Notes: generated from the sequence alone by a model not told the origin. A DNA stretch of 64,000 bases from Rhodospirillaceae bacterium (GCA_028819475.1 JAPPLJ010000067.1:124001-188000); one strand, 5' to 3'. Numbered from the stretch's first letter, positions 41,728 through 51,264 are shown. Numbers and translations: made by a program.

Positions 41728-42710
41728 AAGCTCTCGTCTACACAGGGCCCGAAACACTGGTCTATCGCGAAACGCCGGATCCTGAACCCGGTGAAGAGGC
41801 GCTGATCCAGGTTGCCCATGTCGGTATCTGCGGCTCTGACATGCATGCCTGGGCCGGCCATGACGAGCGACGCCCGGCGCCGCTGATTCTCGGGCACGAA
41901 GTGTCAGGCACCGTGATCGATGGGCCGGGGGCGGGCAGCCGTGTTGCAGTCAATCCGCTGGTGACCTGCGGCGCCTGCCCGGCCTGCCGTTCGGGGCGAG
42001 ACAATCTCTGCGGGACGCGCCAGATAATCTCCATGCCGCCACGCGAAGGGGCATTCGCCGAGCTGCTCGCCATGCCGTCCGGCAACCTCATCGCGATTCC
42101 CGATGGCGTCCCGACCGAAAAGGCCGTACTCGCCGAGCCGCTGGCCTGCGGCTGGCATGCGGTGCGCCTGTCGCAGCAGATCCTCGACGGGCCGGTCGAA
42201 GAAATGCGCTGCCTGGTTATCGGCGGCGGTGCCGTCGGCCTTGGCGCCGGGCTGGTGCTGGCCGCCCGCGGCGTATCGGAAATACATATCGCCGAGACCA
42301 ACCCGGCGCGCAGGTCCGTGGTCGGGCGCGCCGGCGATTTCCGCGTCTACGATCCGGCTGCGGTGGACGGCCCGGAGGATGCAGATCTGGTTTTTGACGC
42401 AGTCGGGTCCGAAGCAACCCGTGCGCTGGCCTCGGCCACCGTCCGGCCCGGCGGCGCCATCCTGCATACAGGCCTCAGCTCGGCAGCGGGCGGGCTCGAC
42501 GTCCGTCGCATGACCCTGCAAGAGATCACATTCGTCGGGACGTACACCTACAATGCCGCCGACTTCCGCGAGACGGCGGCGGCGATCTTCGAAGGATGCC
42601 TCGGTGCGCTCGATTGGGCCGAAATCCGGCCGCTTTCCGAGGGCGCGCGCGCCTTCGCCGATATCCGTGCCGGCCAGGCTGCTGCTCCCAAGATCGTGCT
42701 CACTCCCTAG
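41724..42710 (+). CDS. Zinc-dependent medium-chain dehydrogenase of the DHPS island
   Basis: A 328-residue MDR alcohol dehydrogenase. The catalytic zinc site is VGICGSDMHAWAGHDE plus LGHEVSG. The structural zinc loop is CGACPACRSGRDNLC, with all four cysteines. The Rossmann motif is CLVIGGGAVGLGAGLVLAARG. Its start overlaps the SDR stop by four bases, so the two are translationally coupled. With the SDR it likely supplies the second DHPS 2-dehydrogenase. The long open frame running upstream through the SDR gene is not coding. Confidence 0.87.
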   Translation: MKALVYTGPETLVYRETPDPEPGEEALIQVAHVGICGSDMHAWAGHDERRPAPLILGHEVSGTVIDGPGAGSRVAVNPLVTCGACPACRSGRDNLCGTRQIISMPPREGAFAELLAMPSGNLIAIPDGVPTEKAVLAEPLACGWHAVRLSQQILDGPVEEMRCLVIGGGAVGLGAGLVLAARGVSEIHIAETNPARRSVVGRAGDFRVYDPAAVDGPEDADLVFDAVGSEATRALASATVRPGGAILHTGLSSAAGGLDVRRMTLQEITFVGTYTYNAADFRETAAAIFEGCLGALDWAEIRPLSEGARAFADIRAGQAAAPKIVLTP

Positions 42711-42763
42711 AGGACCGGCGAAGGCCGCCATAGCCCAACGCTTGACCGGTGCCGCGGTTTGTG

Positions 42764-42778
42764 GAACATACAACGAAC
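42764..42778. promoter_or_regulatory. LexA box (alphaproteobacterial SOS box) upstream of dprA
   Basis: GAAC-ATACAAC-GAAC is an exact match to the alphaproteobacterial LexA site GAAC-N7-GAAC (GTTC-N7-GTTC on the other strand), with the A after each half also typical. It lies 24-48 bp upstream of the two possible dprA starts, where it could occlude a promoter. Confidence 0.7.
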
Positions 42779-42825
42779 ATATTGATTTAACCGGAAACCC
42801 GATGGACCAGGGAGATCGACAGACG

Positions 42826-43944
42826 ATGTCGGATGAAGAGCGGATCGCCTGGCTCCGGCTGATCCGGAGCGAGAATGTCGGCCCCGTCACCTTCTGGCAC
42901 CTTCTGCGCCATTTCGGCTCGGCCGCGGACGCGCTCGATGCGCTGCCCGACCTGTCCCGCCGCGGCGGCCGGTCGAAGCCGGTCCGTATCGCGTCGGTTG
43001 CCGCGGCGGAGGCCGAGATCGCCGCAACCCGGAAAGCCGGCGCCCGGCTGGTTGCGGCACAGGAACCGGACTACCCCTGGCGCCTGGCGACGACGGAGGA
43101 TGCGCCGCCGCTGATTTCGCTCGCCGGCGTGGCAGCGCTGGGCAACGCACCGGTCGTCTCGATCGTCGGCGCGCGCAATGCTTCGTCGAACGGCAAGCGC
43201 ATCGCGCGCACCATCGCGCAAGGGCTCGGCGAGGCCGGTGTCGCTGTCGCGTCCGGCCTGGCGCGCGGGATCGACGCTGCCGCCCATGCCGGCTCGCTTG
43301 AGACGGGCACGATCGCCGTCGTCGCCGGCGGGATCGATGTCTGCTACCCGCCCGAGCACGAAGAATTGATGCAGGACATCGCCGGCCGCGGCGCCATCCT
43401 GGCCGAACAGCCCGTCGGCACGAAGCCGCAGGGCCGCCATTTCCCGCGCCGTAACCGCATCGTTTCCGGCATAGCCAGCGGGGTTCTTGTGGTAGAAGCC
43501 GCCGCGCGATCGGGTTCGCTGATCACGGCGCGCTGTGCCGGCGAACAGGGCCGCGACGTGTTCGCCGTCCCCGGATCGCCGCTCGATCCGCGCTGCACCG
43601 GCGCCAATGGCTTGCTGCGCGACGGCGCCATCCTTACCGAGAGCGCCGACGATGTCCTGCAGGTGCTGCAACCCGGATTGCGAGACGCGCCGGGTGCCTC
43701 AGAACCGACAGCCTTGCCGCCGGATACTGCTGAAGAAGCGCCGCGCGCGGCGGTCGACGCCGTCGTTGTGGACGCCCGCCATTCGCTCGCCGATCATCTG
43801 TCGCCGGCGCCGACGCCGATCGACGATCTGGTGCGTGAATTCGGTGACGATTCCGCGACCGTTGCGGCCGCTCTGCTTGAACTCGAGTTGGCTGGCAGGA
43901 TCGAGCGCTATCCCGGTAACCGTGTCGCGCTGGTCGCCGCATAG
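42826..43944 (+). CDS. dprA: DNA-processing protein DprA
   Basis: A 372-residue DprA/Smf protein, which binds single-stranded DNA and loads RecA during transformation. Domains: an N-terminal helical SAM-like region (ERIAWLRLIRSENVGPVTFWHLLRHFGSAADALDALP), the extended Rossmann fold (VSIVGARNASSNGKRIARTIAQGLGEAGVAVASGLARGIDAAAHAGSL, GGIDVCYPPEHEEL, FPRRNRIVSGIASGVLVVEAAARSGSLITA, FAVPGSPLD), and a C-terminal winged helix (PTPIDDLVREFGDDSATVAAALLELELAGRIERYPGNRVALV). The start at 42826 has GGGAGA upstream; an ATG at 42802 is possible. It is followed by topA, the order usual in alphaproteobacteria. Confidence 0.93.
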   Translation: MSDEERIAWLRLIRSENVGPVTFWHLLRHFGSAADALDALPDLSRRGGRSKPVRIASVAAAEAEIAATRKAGARLVAAQEPDYPWRLATTEDAPPLISLAGVAALGNAPVVSIVGARNASSNGKRIARTIAQGLGEAGVAVASGLARGIDAAAHAGSLETGTIAVVAGGIDVCYPPEHEELMQDIAGRGAILAEQPVGTKPQGRHFPRRNRIVSGIASGVLVVEAAARSGSLITARCAGEQGRDVFAVPGSPLDPRCTGANGLLRDGAILTESADDVLQVLQPGLRDAPGASEPTALPPDTAEEAPRAAVDAVVVDARHSLADHLSPAPTPIDDLVREFGDDSATVAAALLELELAGRIERYPGNRVALVAA

Positions 43945-44049
43945 TCTCCAAAATGCTTGACGCTGCGCACTGGCAGGCCCATCTGCGGGGGCCGGCCGGT
44001 ACGATGGCTTCGTACCTGACAGCGCCGGACAACTGACTATCGAGCCGCC

Positions 44050-46698
44050 ATGAACGTCGTTGTCGTCGAATCCCCGGCCAAGGCGAAAACCATCAACAAA
44101 TACCTCGGTGCGGACTGGCGGGTCCTCGCCAGCTATGGCCATGTCCGCGACCTTGCCGAGAAGGAGGGCTCGGTCGATCCGGACAACGGTTTCGCCATGA
44201 CCTGGCGGGTCGACGCCCGTGCAAAAAAGCGGATCGACGAAATCGCAAACGCCGCCAGACAGGCCGGCAGCCTGTTCCTCGCAACCGACCCGGATCGCGA
44301 GGGCGAGGCGATTTCCTGGCATGTCCTGGAACTGCTCCGTCAGAAATACCGGATCGAGAATCTCGATATCCGGCGCGTCGTGTTTCACGAGATCACGCGG
44401 GATGCCGTCCGGCAGGCCATGGAGAAGCCGCGGAGCATCGACCGGGATCTGGTCGATGCGTACCTGGCGCGCCGGGCGCTCGACTATCTCGTCGGGTTCC
44501 ATCTCTCGCCCGTGCTCTGGAGAAAACTGCCGGGCGCGCGCTCCGCAGGGCGCGTGCAGTCGGTCGCCCTGCGTCTGGTGTGCGAGCGCGAAGACGAAAT
44601 CGAGCGCTTCCGGACTCAGGAATACTGGACGGTCGACGCCGATTTCCTGACGCCGCGGCGCGACCGCTTTACTGCCCGCCTCACCCATCTCGACGGCAAG
44701 AAGCTCGACCGGCTCGCCATCGCCAGCGAGGCCCAGGCCGGGGCTGCTGTCGCGGCGATCGAAGCGGCGGCTTTCGCCTGCGCCGGCGTCGAGCGCAAGC
44801 AGGTCCGGCGCCATCCGGCGCCGCCTTTTACGACCTCCACCCTGCAGCAGGAAGCCTCCCGGAAGCTGCGCATGAGCGCCGACAGCACCATGCGCACCGC
44901 ACAACGTCTTTACGAAGGCGTGGATATCGGCGGCGAGACAGTCGGATTGATCAGCTATATGCGGACCGATTCGACGGCGCTGTCAGGCGAAGCGGTCGGC
45001 GGTTGCCGCCGCCTGATCGAGCATGACTACGGCAGTTCCTATGTGCCTGCGAGCCCGCGTCGCTACAGGACGAAGGCGAAGAACGCCCAGGAAGCCCATG
45101 AGGCGATCCGCCCGACCGACCTGTTCCGGCGGCCGGGCGATGTGGCACGCCACCTCACGGCCGAACAGGCAAAACTCTATGAGTTGATCTGGAAACGCAC
45201 CGTTGCCTCCCAGATGGAGAGCGCGGTTCTCGACCAGGTAACGGCCGATATTGCGAGCGCGAACCGGATGATCCGGCTGCGTGCCGCGGGATCGACAATA
45301 CGGTTCGACGGTTTTCTCAAGCTCTACCGGGAGGGCCGGGACGATCCGTCCGACCGGGAGCCCGAACCGGGCCGGAATACGGCGGATGACGACAACAGGA
45401 TTTTGCCGGAAATCAACGACGGCGAAGCCGTGGACCGGACCGCCGTGCGCCCGGCGCAGCATTTCACCATGCCGCCGCCCCGCTACACCGAGGCGAGCCT
45501 GGTCAAGCGGCTGGAAGAACTCGGCATCGGACGGCCTTCGACCTATGCCTCGATCCTCAAGGTGCTGCAGGATCGCAATTATGTTCGGCTCGAAAAGCGC
45601 CGGTTCCATCCGGAAGATCGGGGCCGCGTGGTTACCAGCTTCCTGACCAATTTCTTCGGACGCTATGTCGAATACGGCTTCACAGCCGGCCTTGAAGAAC
45701 AGCTCGATACCGTCTCGGACGGCAGGGCCGACTGGAAGAAACTGCTTCAGGAATTCTGGACCTCGTTCAATGCAGCAATTGCCGATGCCATGGAGCTTGA
45801 CCGCGCCCGGGTCATCGATGCGCTCGACGAGGCGCTCGGTCCGCATTTCTTCCCGGACCGGGAAGACGGCGGCGCGCCGCGCGCCTGCCCGTCCTGCGAC
45901 GACGGCCGGCTTGGTCTGAAGATCGGCCGCAATGGCGGTTTCATTGGCTGTTCGAACTACCCGGCCTGCCGCTACACGCGACCGCTCGCAGTGGTCGACG
46001 ACAGCGTGCGCGATGCCGCGGCCGCAAGCAGCGACCGGCAACTGGGCGCAGACCCGGCGAGTGGCGCCGCAATCGAACTGAAGACCGGTCCCTACGGCCC
46101 GTATGTCCAGCGGGCCGGCTCCACGGCATCCGGCAAGCCCGAACGGACCTCGCTGCCCCGCGGGCTGGATCCGGACAGGGTCGATCTGGAGATCGCGCTG
46201 AAGCTGCTTTCGCTGCCCCGCACCATTGCAACCCATCCGGACAACGGCAAGCCGATCACCGGCGCCATCGGCCGGTACGGACCCTATGTCCAGAACGACG
46301 GCGTCTACGCGAATCTGGACTCCTGGGAAGAGTTGTTCGAGATCGGCGCAAACCGCGCCGTATCGCTGCTCGCGGAAGCCCGGCAGAAACGCAAGGGCGG
46401 CGAGCAGCGCCAGCTCGGCGAGCATCCGCAGAAAAAACAGCCGGTTACCGCCGGCGCCGGCCGCTATGGCCCCTACGTCAAGGTCGGCCGCACTTATGCC
46501 AGCCTGCCAAAGGGGGCAACCATCGAATCGGTCACGCTGGAAGAGGCCGTGGCCCTGCTGGCGCCGAAACTGGCGAAGACGAGTGCCCGTAAACCGGCGG
46601 CCGGAAAGAAACGGGCCGCAAAGAAGGCGCCAGCCGGAAAGGGATCGTCGGCGAGCGGGCCGAACGCCGGGGACGACGCGAACCTGCCGACAAAATAG
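44050..46698 (+). CDS. topA: DNA topoisomerase I
   Basis: An 882-residue type IA topoisomerase that relaxes negative supercoils. The TOPRIM domain starts MNVVVVESPAKAKTINKYLG, with the acidic DPDREGEAISWHV. The active-site tyrosine is in GLISYMRTDSTALS, and GIGRPSTYASILKVLQDRNYV is a hallmark. One C4 zinc finger follows at about residue 615 (CPSCDDGRLGLKIGRNGGFIGCSNYPAC). Then come three TopoI-C repeats centred on GPYGPYVQ, GRYGPYVQ and GRYGPYVK, and a Lys/Ala-rich tail of about 35 residues. All expected elements are present. It forms a backbone run with dprA and rnr. Confidence 0.97.
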   Translation: MNVVVVESPAKAKTINKYLGADWRVLASYGHVRDLAEKEGSVDPDNGFAMTWRVDARAKKRIDEIANAARQAGSLFLATDPDREGEAISWHVLELLRQKYRIENLDIRRVVFHEITRDAVRQAMEKPRSIDRDLVDAYLARRALDYLVGFHLSPVLWRKLPGARSAGRVQSVALRLVCEREDEIERFRTQEYWTVDADFLTPRRDRFTARLTHLDGKKLDRLAIASEAQAGAAVAAIEAAAFACAGVERKQVRRHPAPPFTTSTLQQEASRKLRMSADSTMRTAQRLYEGVDIGGETVGLISYMRTDSTALSGEAVGGCRRLIEHDYGSSYVPASPRRYRTKAKNAQEAHEAIRPTDLFRRPGDVARHLTAEQAKLYELIWKRTVASQMESAVLDQVTADIASANRMIRLRAAGSTIRFDGFLKLYREGRDDPSDREPEPGRNTADDDNRILPEINDGEAVDRTAVRPAQHFTMPPPRYTEASLVKRLEELGIGRPSTYASILKVLQDRNYVRLEKRRFHPEDRGRVVTSFLTNFFGRYVEYGFTAGLEEQLDTVSDGRADWKKLLQEFWTSFNAAIADAMELDRARVIDALDEALGPHFFPDREDGGAPRACPSCDDGRLGLKIGRNGGFIGCSNYPACRYTRPLAVVDDSVRDAAAASSDRQLGADPASGAAIELKTGPYGPYVQRAGSTASGKPERTSLPRGLDPDRVDLEIALKLLSLPRTIATHPDNGKPITGAIGRYGPYVQNDGVYANLDSWEELFEIGANRAVSLLAEARQKRKGGEQRQLGEHPQKKQPVTAGAGRYGPYVKVGRTYASLPKGATIESVTLEEAVALLAPKLAKTSARKPAAGKKRAAKKAPAGKGSSASGPNAGDDANLPTK

Positions 46699-46760
46699 GT
46701 CCGGCCCCCAGCGTCGATGCCCGCACAGGTCCGGCTTCCGGGAAGCGAAGAGGGAACAGC

Positions 46761-48953
46761 GTGACGGGCAAGCGATCCGCGAAGCCGAGGGGCCGCTCCC
46801 CTTTTCCGACCCGCGAGCAGGTCCTTGAGTATATTCGGGATAGCGGCGGTCCGGTCGGCAAGCGGGAAATCGCGCGGGCGTTCAATCTGGGCGGCGCCGA
46901 CCGCATCCGGCTGCGCGATCTGCTCCGGAACATGAAGAAGGAAGGACTGCTGCCCAGGAACCGCCGCCATCGGCCGGCCGGCGCACTGCCCGAGGTTACG
47001 GTCATCGAGGTAACCTCGGTCACGGAGGACGGCGATGTTTTGGCGGCACCAATTCGCTGGGACGGCGACGGCGAGCCGCCACCGATCCGGCTGCTGCCCG
47101 AGCGGGGCCGCCCGCCCGGCGTCGGCGACCGGGTTCTGGCGCGTATCTCCGGGCCTGGCGGCGGCGTCTGGACCGCCCGAACCATGAAGCGGCTGGACCG
47201 TGCGCCGGGCCGGGTGCTGGGAATCTTCCGCGAAGATACGGGTGGCGGGCCGTACGGCGGAAAGCTCATTGCGACGGATCGCCGGTTCCGTCACGACGTT
47301 GCTATTCCGCGTGGCATGGAAAACGATGCCCGGGACGGGGATCTGGTCGAGGCCGAGATCGTTCCCGGCAAGCCGCTCGGCCCGCGGCTGGCCCGCGTGG
47401 CCGGAAAATTCGGATCGGCGTCCGGCCCGCAGTCGGTCAGCTTGATCTGTATTCACAGCCACAACCTTCCGCACGCGTTCCCGAATGCGGCGCTGGACGA
47501 AGCGGCCGCCCTCAAACCGGCATCCGGCAGCGGCCGTCAGGACCTGCGCGGCCTCCCGTTGGTCACCATCGACGGAGAGGACGCGCGGGACTTCGATGAC
47601 GCTGTATGGGCCGAAAGGGACACTGCGAATGACAATCCCGGCGGCTGGAGACTGATCGTAGCGATCGCCGACGTTGCCTGGTATGTCCGGTCCGGTCGGC
47701 CGCTGGATCGGGAAGCACTGAATCGCGGCAACTCGGTCTACTTTCCCGACCGGGTTGTGCCGATGTTGCCCGAGCGCCTGTCCAACGACCTTTGTTCCCT
47801 GCGCCCGGATGAGGACCGGGCCTGCGTGGCTGCACATCTGGCGATCGACGCCGGCGGCAGGCTTATTGGTTATCGGTTCGAACGGGCCTTGATGCGCTCG
47901 GCCGCCCGTCTCACCTACGAGCAGGTGCAGCAGGCCCGTGACGGCTCCCCGGATGCGGAGACCGCACCGCTGCTGAAACCGGTCATTGAGCCGCTTTACG
48001 GCGCCTGGGCGGCGCTTGCCGCGGCGCGCGCTGCCCGTGAGACCCTGGAACTCCAGCTTCCGGAGCGGCAAATCCGGCTGGACGAGGCCGGCCGGGTGAC
48101 CGACATCCGGCCGGCGCCGCGATACGACAGCCACCGCCTGATCGAGGATTTCATGATCGCCGCCAATGTCGCGGCGGCCGAGCATCTGACTCAACGCAAC
48201 CGGCCATGCATGTACCGCATTCACGAGCCGCCGACCGCAGACGGTCTGGAAACCCTGAAGATGGCCCTCGACGATTTGGGTGTGTCCATGCCTGCGAGCG
48301 GCCTTCGGCCGGCCGACCTCAACCGTATCCTGGCGCAAACCGCCGGGCTGCCCCAGGGCCGGACGATCCACGAACTGATCCTGCGCGCCCAGAGCCAGGC
48401 CGCCTACAGCCCCCGGAATTGCGGTCATTTCGGACTCGCCCTGCCGCGCTATGCCCACTTTACCTCGCCGATCCGCCGCTACGCAGACCTGCTCGTGCAT
48501 CGCGTCATCGTCGGAGGAATGGCTGACGGCATGCCCGATGGCCTGCCCGCCGGGGCGGATGGCGCAATGCATGACTGGGGCGAGCGGATTTCTTCGGCCG
48601 AACGCCGCGCCATGGCGGCCGAGCGCGACGCAATAGACCGATATACGGCCGCCTTCCTGCAGGACAGGATCGGCGCAGAATTCGATGCGGCCGTCTCCGG
48701 CATTACGCGAGCCGGCTTGTTCGTCACCTTGCTCGAGAACGGTGCAAGCGGGTTGATCCCCATGAGCCTGCTGCCCGACCGCTATTTCCGTTTCGACGGG
48801 CGGAAGCGCCGGTCCCGCAGTGCGCCGGGCGGTCTGAACGTCCGAATCGGCGAGAGGGTGCGGGTGCGGCTGCGCGATGCGGTACCGGTTACCGGGGGAC
48901 TGCTGTTCGATCTTCTGGATGACGGGAAAGCGGCGAAACGAAGGGGAAGATAA
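46761..48953 (+). CDS. rnr: Ribonuclease R
   Basis: A 730-residue RNase II-family 3'-5' exoribonuclease. Order: an N-terminal winged helix (FPTREQVLEYIRDSGGPVGKREIARAF), cold-shock domains around 85-250, the RNB catalytic domain with LVTIDGEDARDFDDAVWAERD (metal-binding Asp residues), NRGNSVYFPDRVVPMLPERLSNDLCSLRPDEDR, NFGLALPRYAHFTSPIRRYADLLVHR, and a C-terminal S1 domain (GAEFDAAVSGITRAGLFVTLLENGASGLI). The start is GTG at 46761. It degrades structured RNA and takes part in rRNA and tmRNA quality control. It follows topA after 62 bp. Confidence 0.96.
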   Translation: MTGKRSAKPRGRSPFPTREQVLEYIRDSGGPVGKREIARAFNLGGADRIRLRDLLRNMKKEGLLPRNRRHRPAGALPEVTVIEVTSVTEDGDVLAAPIRWDGDGEPPPIRLLPERGRPPGVGDRVLARISGPGGGVWTARTMKRLDRAPGRVLGIFREDTGGGPYGGKLIATDRRFRHDVAIPRGMENDARDGDLVEAEIVPGKPLGPRLARVAGKFGSASGPQSVSLICIHSHNLPHAFPNAALDEAAALKPASGSGRQDLRGLPLVTIDGEDARDFDDAVWAERDTANDNPGGWRLIVAIADVAWYVRSGRPLDREALNRGNSVYFPDRVVPMLPERLSNDLCSLRPDEDRACVAAHLAIDAGGRLIGYRFERALMRSAARLTYEQVQQARDGSPDAETAPLLKPVIEPLYGAWAALAAARAARETLELQLPERQIRLDEAGRVTDIRPAPRYDSHRLIEDFMIAANVAAAEHLTQRNRPCMYRIHEPPTADGLETLKMALDDLGVSMPASGLRPADLNRILAQTAGLPQGRTIHELILRAQSQAAYSPRNCGHFGLALPRYAHFTSPIRRYADLLVHRVIVGGMADGMPDGLPAGADGAMHDWGERISSAERRAMAAERDAIDRYTAAFLQDRIGAEFDAAVSGITRAGLFVTLLENGASGLIPMSLLPDRYFRFDGRKRRSRSAPGGLNVRIGERVRVRLRDAVPVTGGLLFDLLDDGKAAKRRGR

Positions 48954-49206
48954 TACTGAAGAGCCGGATGAAAAAACTCGGTGATTTAATGACTAAATTT
49001 AACCAATTCTTTCAACCTTTTGAAATATAGAGAAAATGCGAACAAAAAGAATTTGACAAAACAGCGGTGCACGGCAATTCTTTTCTGCGGGCAGGCAGGA
49101 ATGGCAATTCGGTGACCCCTGTGCCCGGGCGGGACGACGTGCGGAGAGCCGAATGGAGCGATGTGATCCGGCCGGCAAAGCCATCGGACGATCGATCGGA
49201 CGATTC

Positions 49207-50826
49207 ATGACCCGTTGGAGCCTGCGCTATGCAATCGCCTTTCTCCTGGTCGCGGCAACCGCCTGTGCGAGCCGTAGCGATCTGATTTCAGCGCCCCTTT
49301 CCGAAGCCGGACAAACGGTGATCGGAGCAGGCTACCGGTTCGTCGCAAAGCGTTACATACGCCATGTTCCGATTCGGGACGTGGCGTTGTCGGGCCTGAG
49401 CGGTCTGTCGAAGGTCGATCCCAAGGCGCGTGCAATTCCGACGGGCGGCAGGATCGCCATCCAATACGACGGTAAAAGCGTGGCCCATCTCGAACAGCCG
49501 GGAGCGGACGATTTCCGCGGCTGGGCAGAAGTCACCGTCCGCGCCTTCGAAGCCGCGGGAAAGGTGTCTGTGAAAGTCCGCAACGCCCAGCCGGAAGAAA
49601 TCTATCGCGCTGTTTTCCGTGCAGCGCTTGTGTCGCTCGACCGCTACTCCCGCTATTCCACGCCTGCTGAAGCGCGCGAGAACAGGGCCCTGCGCGAAGG
49701 GTATGGCGGTATCGGTGTCACCATCCGGTCGGAAAACGGCCTCACCCGGATCATTACCGTGATGCCCGGCACCCCCGGTGACAAAGCGGGCCTCAAGGAC
49801 AACGACATCATCGCGGCTATCGCCGGAGTACCGATTCGCGGAATGAGCCTGCAAAACGTCGTCCGGCGCCTGCGCGGGCCCCGGGGCAGCGAAGTCCGGC
49901 TGACGGTACGGCGCACCGCCCGCAAACAGCCCCTCCTGGTGAGCGTCACGCGTGCATTCATCGTACCGCAGACCGTGATCGCGCGCCGCGACGACAATAC
50001 CGTGTATCTCCGGATCGTCCGGTTCGGCAACGACACCGCCCGCAGAACAGCCGGAAAGGTAGCGCGGATGCGCACGGCGATCGGCAGCCAGAAATTGAGC
50101 GGCGCCATCCTCGACCTGCGCGATAACCCGGGCGGGCTCCTCGAACAGGCGATCAGGGTTTCGGACCTGTTCCTGGACGACGGAGAGATCATGCAGTCCC
50201 GCGGGCGCCATCCGAACAGTCGCCGCAGCTATAGTGCCCGATACGGCGATGTGCTGCGCGGCAAGCCGATCGTTGTGCTGGTCAACGGCCGCACCGCATC
50301 TTCTTCCGAGATCCTCGCCGCCGCATTGCAGGACAATGGCCGGGCCGTCGTCGTCGGAAGCAATTCTTTCGGCAAGGGCACCGTGCAGAGCGTCGCCTCC
50401 CTGCCCAACGGCGGCGAGATTATTCTCACCTGGTCCCGGTTTCATGCTCCCACGGGCTATACGCTCCAGGCTCTCGGCGTGAGACCGAACATCTGTACCG
50501 GCAACGATCGGAGAGATGTCCATGCGTCGCGCCGGGCGATCGCCCGGCTCGTTGCCGGCGAGACCGCGTCGATCGAGGCCTTCCGCGCTTGGCGCCGGCA
50601 CAGCGAACCGACGGCCGACGGCGTTCGTACGCTGCGCGCTGCCTGCCCTGCGCGCACCCTGAGCGGCCCGCCGGACGTGGAAGTGGAGATTGCACGAAGC
50701 CTGCTGGCGGATCGGCGCCTGTACCGGCTGGCCCTGACCGCATCGGCGCCGGAACCGGAAGATCGCGTTACGACCGGACAGGAGCGCGCTGAAGACCGCG
50801 CGACCGACGCGACAAACATGCGGTAG
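49207..50826 (+). CDS. ctpA: S41-family C-terminal processing peptidase (CtpA-like)
   Basis: A 539-residue periplasmic protease if started at 49207. An ATG at 49153 with GAGAG upstream would add 18 residues. The N-terminus has a signal or anchor (LRYAIAFLLVAATACAS; the Cys is not in a good lipobox). A PDZ domain lies at about 165-240 (GGIGVTIRSENGLTRIITVMPGTPGDKAGLKDNDIIAAIAGVPI). The peptidase core has LDLRDNPGGLLEQAIRVSDLFL, the catalytic Ser in NGRTASSSEILAAAL and the Lys in SFGKGTVQS, a Ser/Lys dyad. A basic 100-residue tail follows. It trims C-termini of exported proteins. A TTGACA element at 49053 upstream could be its -35. Confidence 0.88.
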   Translation: MTRWSLRYAIAFLLVAATACASRSDLISAPLSEAGQTVIGAGYRFVAKRYIRHVPIRDVALSGLSGLSKVDPKARAIPTGGRIAIQYDGKSVAHLEQPGADDFRGWAEVTVRAFEAAGKVSVKVRNAQPEEIYRAVFRAALVSLDRYSRYSTPAEARENRALREGYGGIGVTIRSENGLTRIITVMPGTPGDKAGLKDNDIIAAIAGVPIRGMSLQNVVRRLRGPRGSEVRLTVRRTARKQPLLVSVTRAFIVPQTVIARRDDNTVYLRIVRFGNDTARRTAGKVARMRTAIGSQKLSGAILDLRDNPGGLLEQAIRVSDLFLDDGEIMQSRGRHPNSRRSYSARYGDVLRGKPIVVLVNGRTASSSEILAAALQDNGRAVVVGSNSFGKGTVQSVASLPNGGEIILTWSRFHAPTGYTLQALGVRPNICTGNDRRDVHASRRAIARLVAGETASIEAFRAWRRHSEPTADGVRTLRAACPARTLSGPPDVEVEIARSLLADRRLYRLALTASAPEPEDRVTTGQERAEDRATDATNMR

Positions 50827-50937
50827 AAGCGATGCCGGCGTCCGGTTGACAGGCGAAACCGGCTCTCTATTTTCTGCGCCTTGACCTTATCCAGCGGACC
50901 CGGCGCCTATCCGGCTGACGGGCGGAGCATCCGGACC

Positions 50938-51108
50938 ATGCCGAAACGCCCCAACACCCAGCAAATCCGGCTCGTCAGCACGGCGGACACCGGCTACTTT
51001 TACGTTACGTTCAAGAATCCCAAGAATACGACGGAGAAGTTGGAAAAGAAGAAATACGATCCCGTCGCGCGCAAGCATGTGCTGTTCAAGGAAGCGAGAA
51101 TCAAATAG
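50938..51108 (+). CDS. rpmG: 50S ribosomal protein L33
   Basis: A 56-residue basic protein matching bacterial L33: [47 protein letters not shown]. It is the Cys-free form, lacking the zinc-binding CxxC pairs. The start at 50938 gives the standard length; the longer open frame is ignored. L33 sits near the ribosomal E site. A strong terminator follows 46 bp downstream. Confidence 0.96.
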   Translation: MPKRPNTQQIRLVSTADTGYFYVTFKNPKNTTEKLEKKKYDPVARKHVLFKEARIK

Positions 51109-51154
51109 CGCCGGGGCGGACAGTTCCGTCCGACCGAAAATCGAAGGGAATACA

Positions 51155-51181
51155 AGCGCCGTCGCCTCCGACGGCGCTTTT
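51155..51181 (+). terminator. Rho-independent terminator after rpmG
   Basis: Ten-bp stem AGCGCCGTCG / CGACGGCGCT with loop CCTC, followed by TTT. Confidence 0.9.
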
Positions 51182-51264
51182 GCCTTTCAGGCGCCGGGCG
51201 GTCGGGGCCGGGGCGGAAATTGTGATAGGCTGGGCGTTGCGCAACAGGTGACGCTCTACAGCCA

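Noticed and set aside
33324..42825. Direct repeats (GGACCGGCG) at both borders of the sulfonate island as attachment sites
   Set aside because: Only 9 bp, and the same motif occurs again inside the spacer; too common in GC-rich DNA to support an att site.
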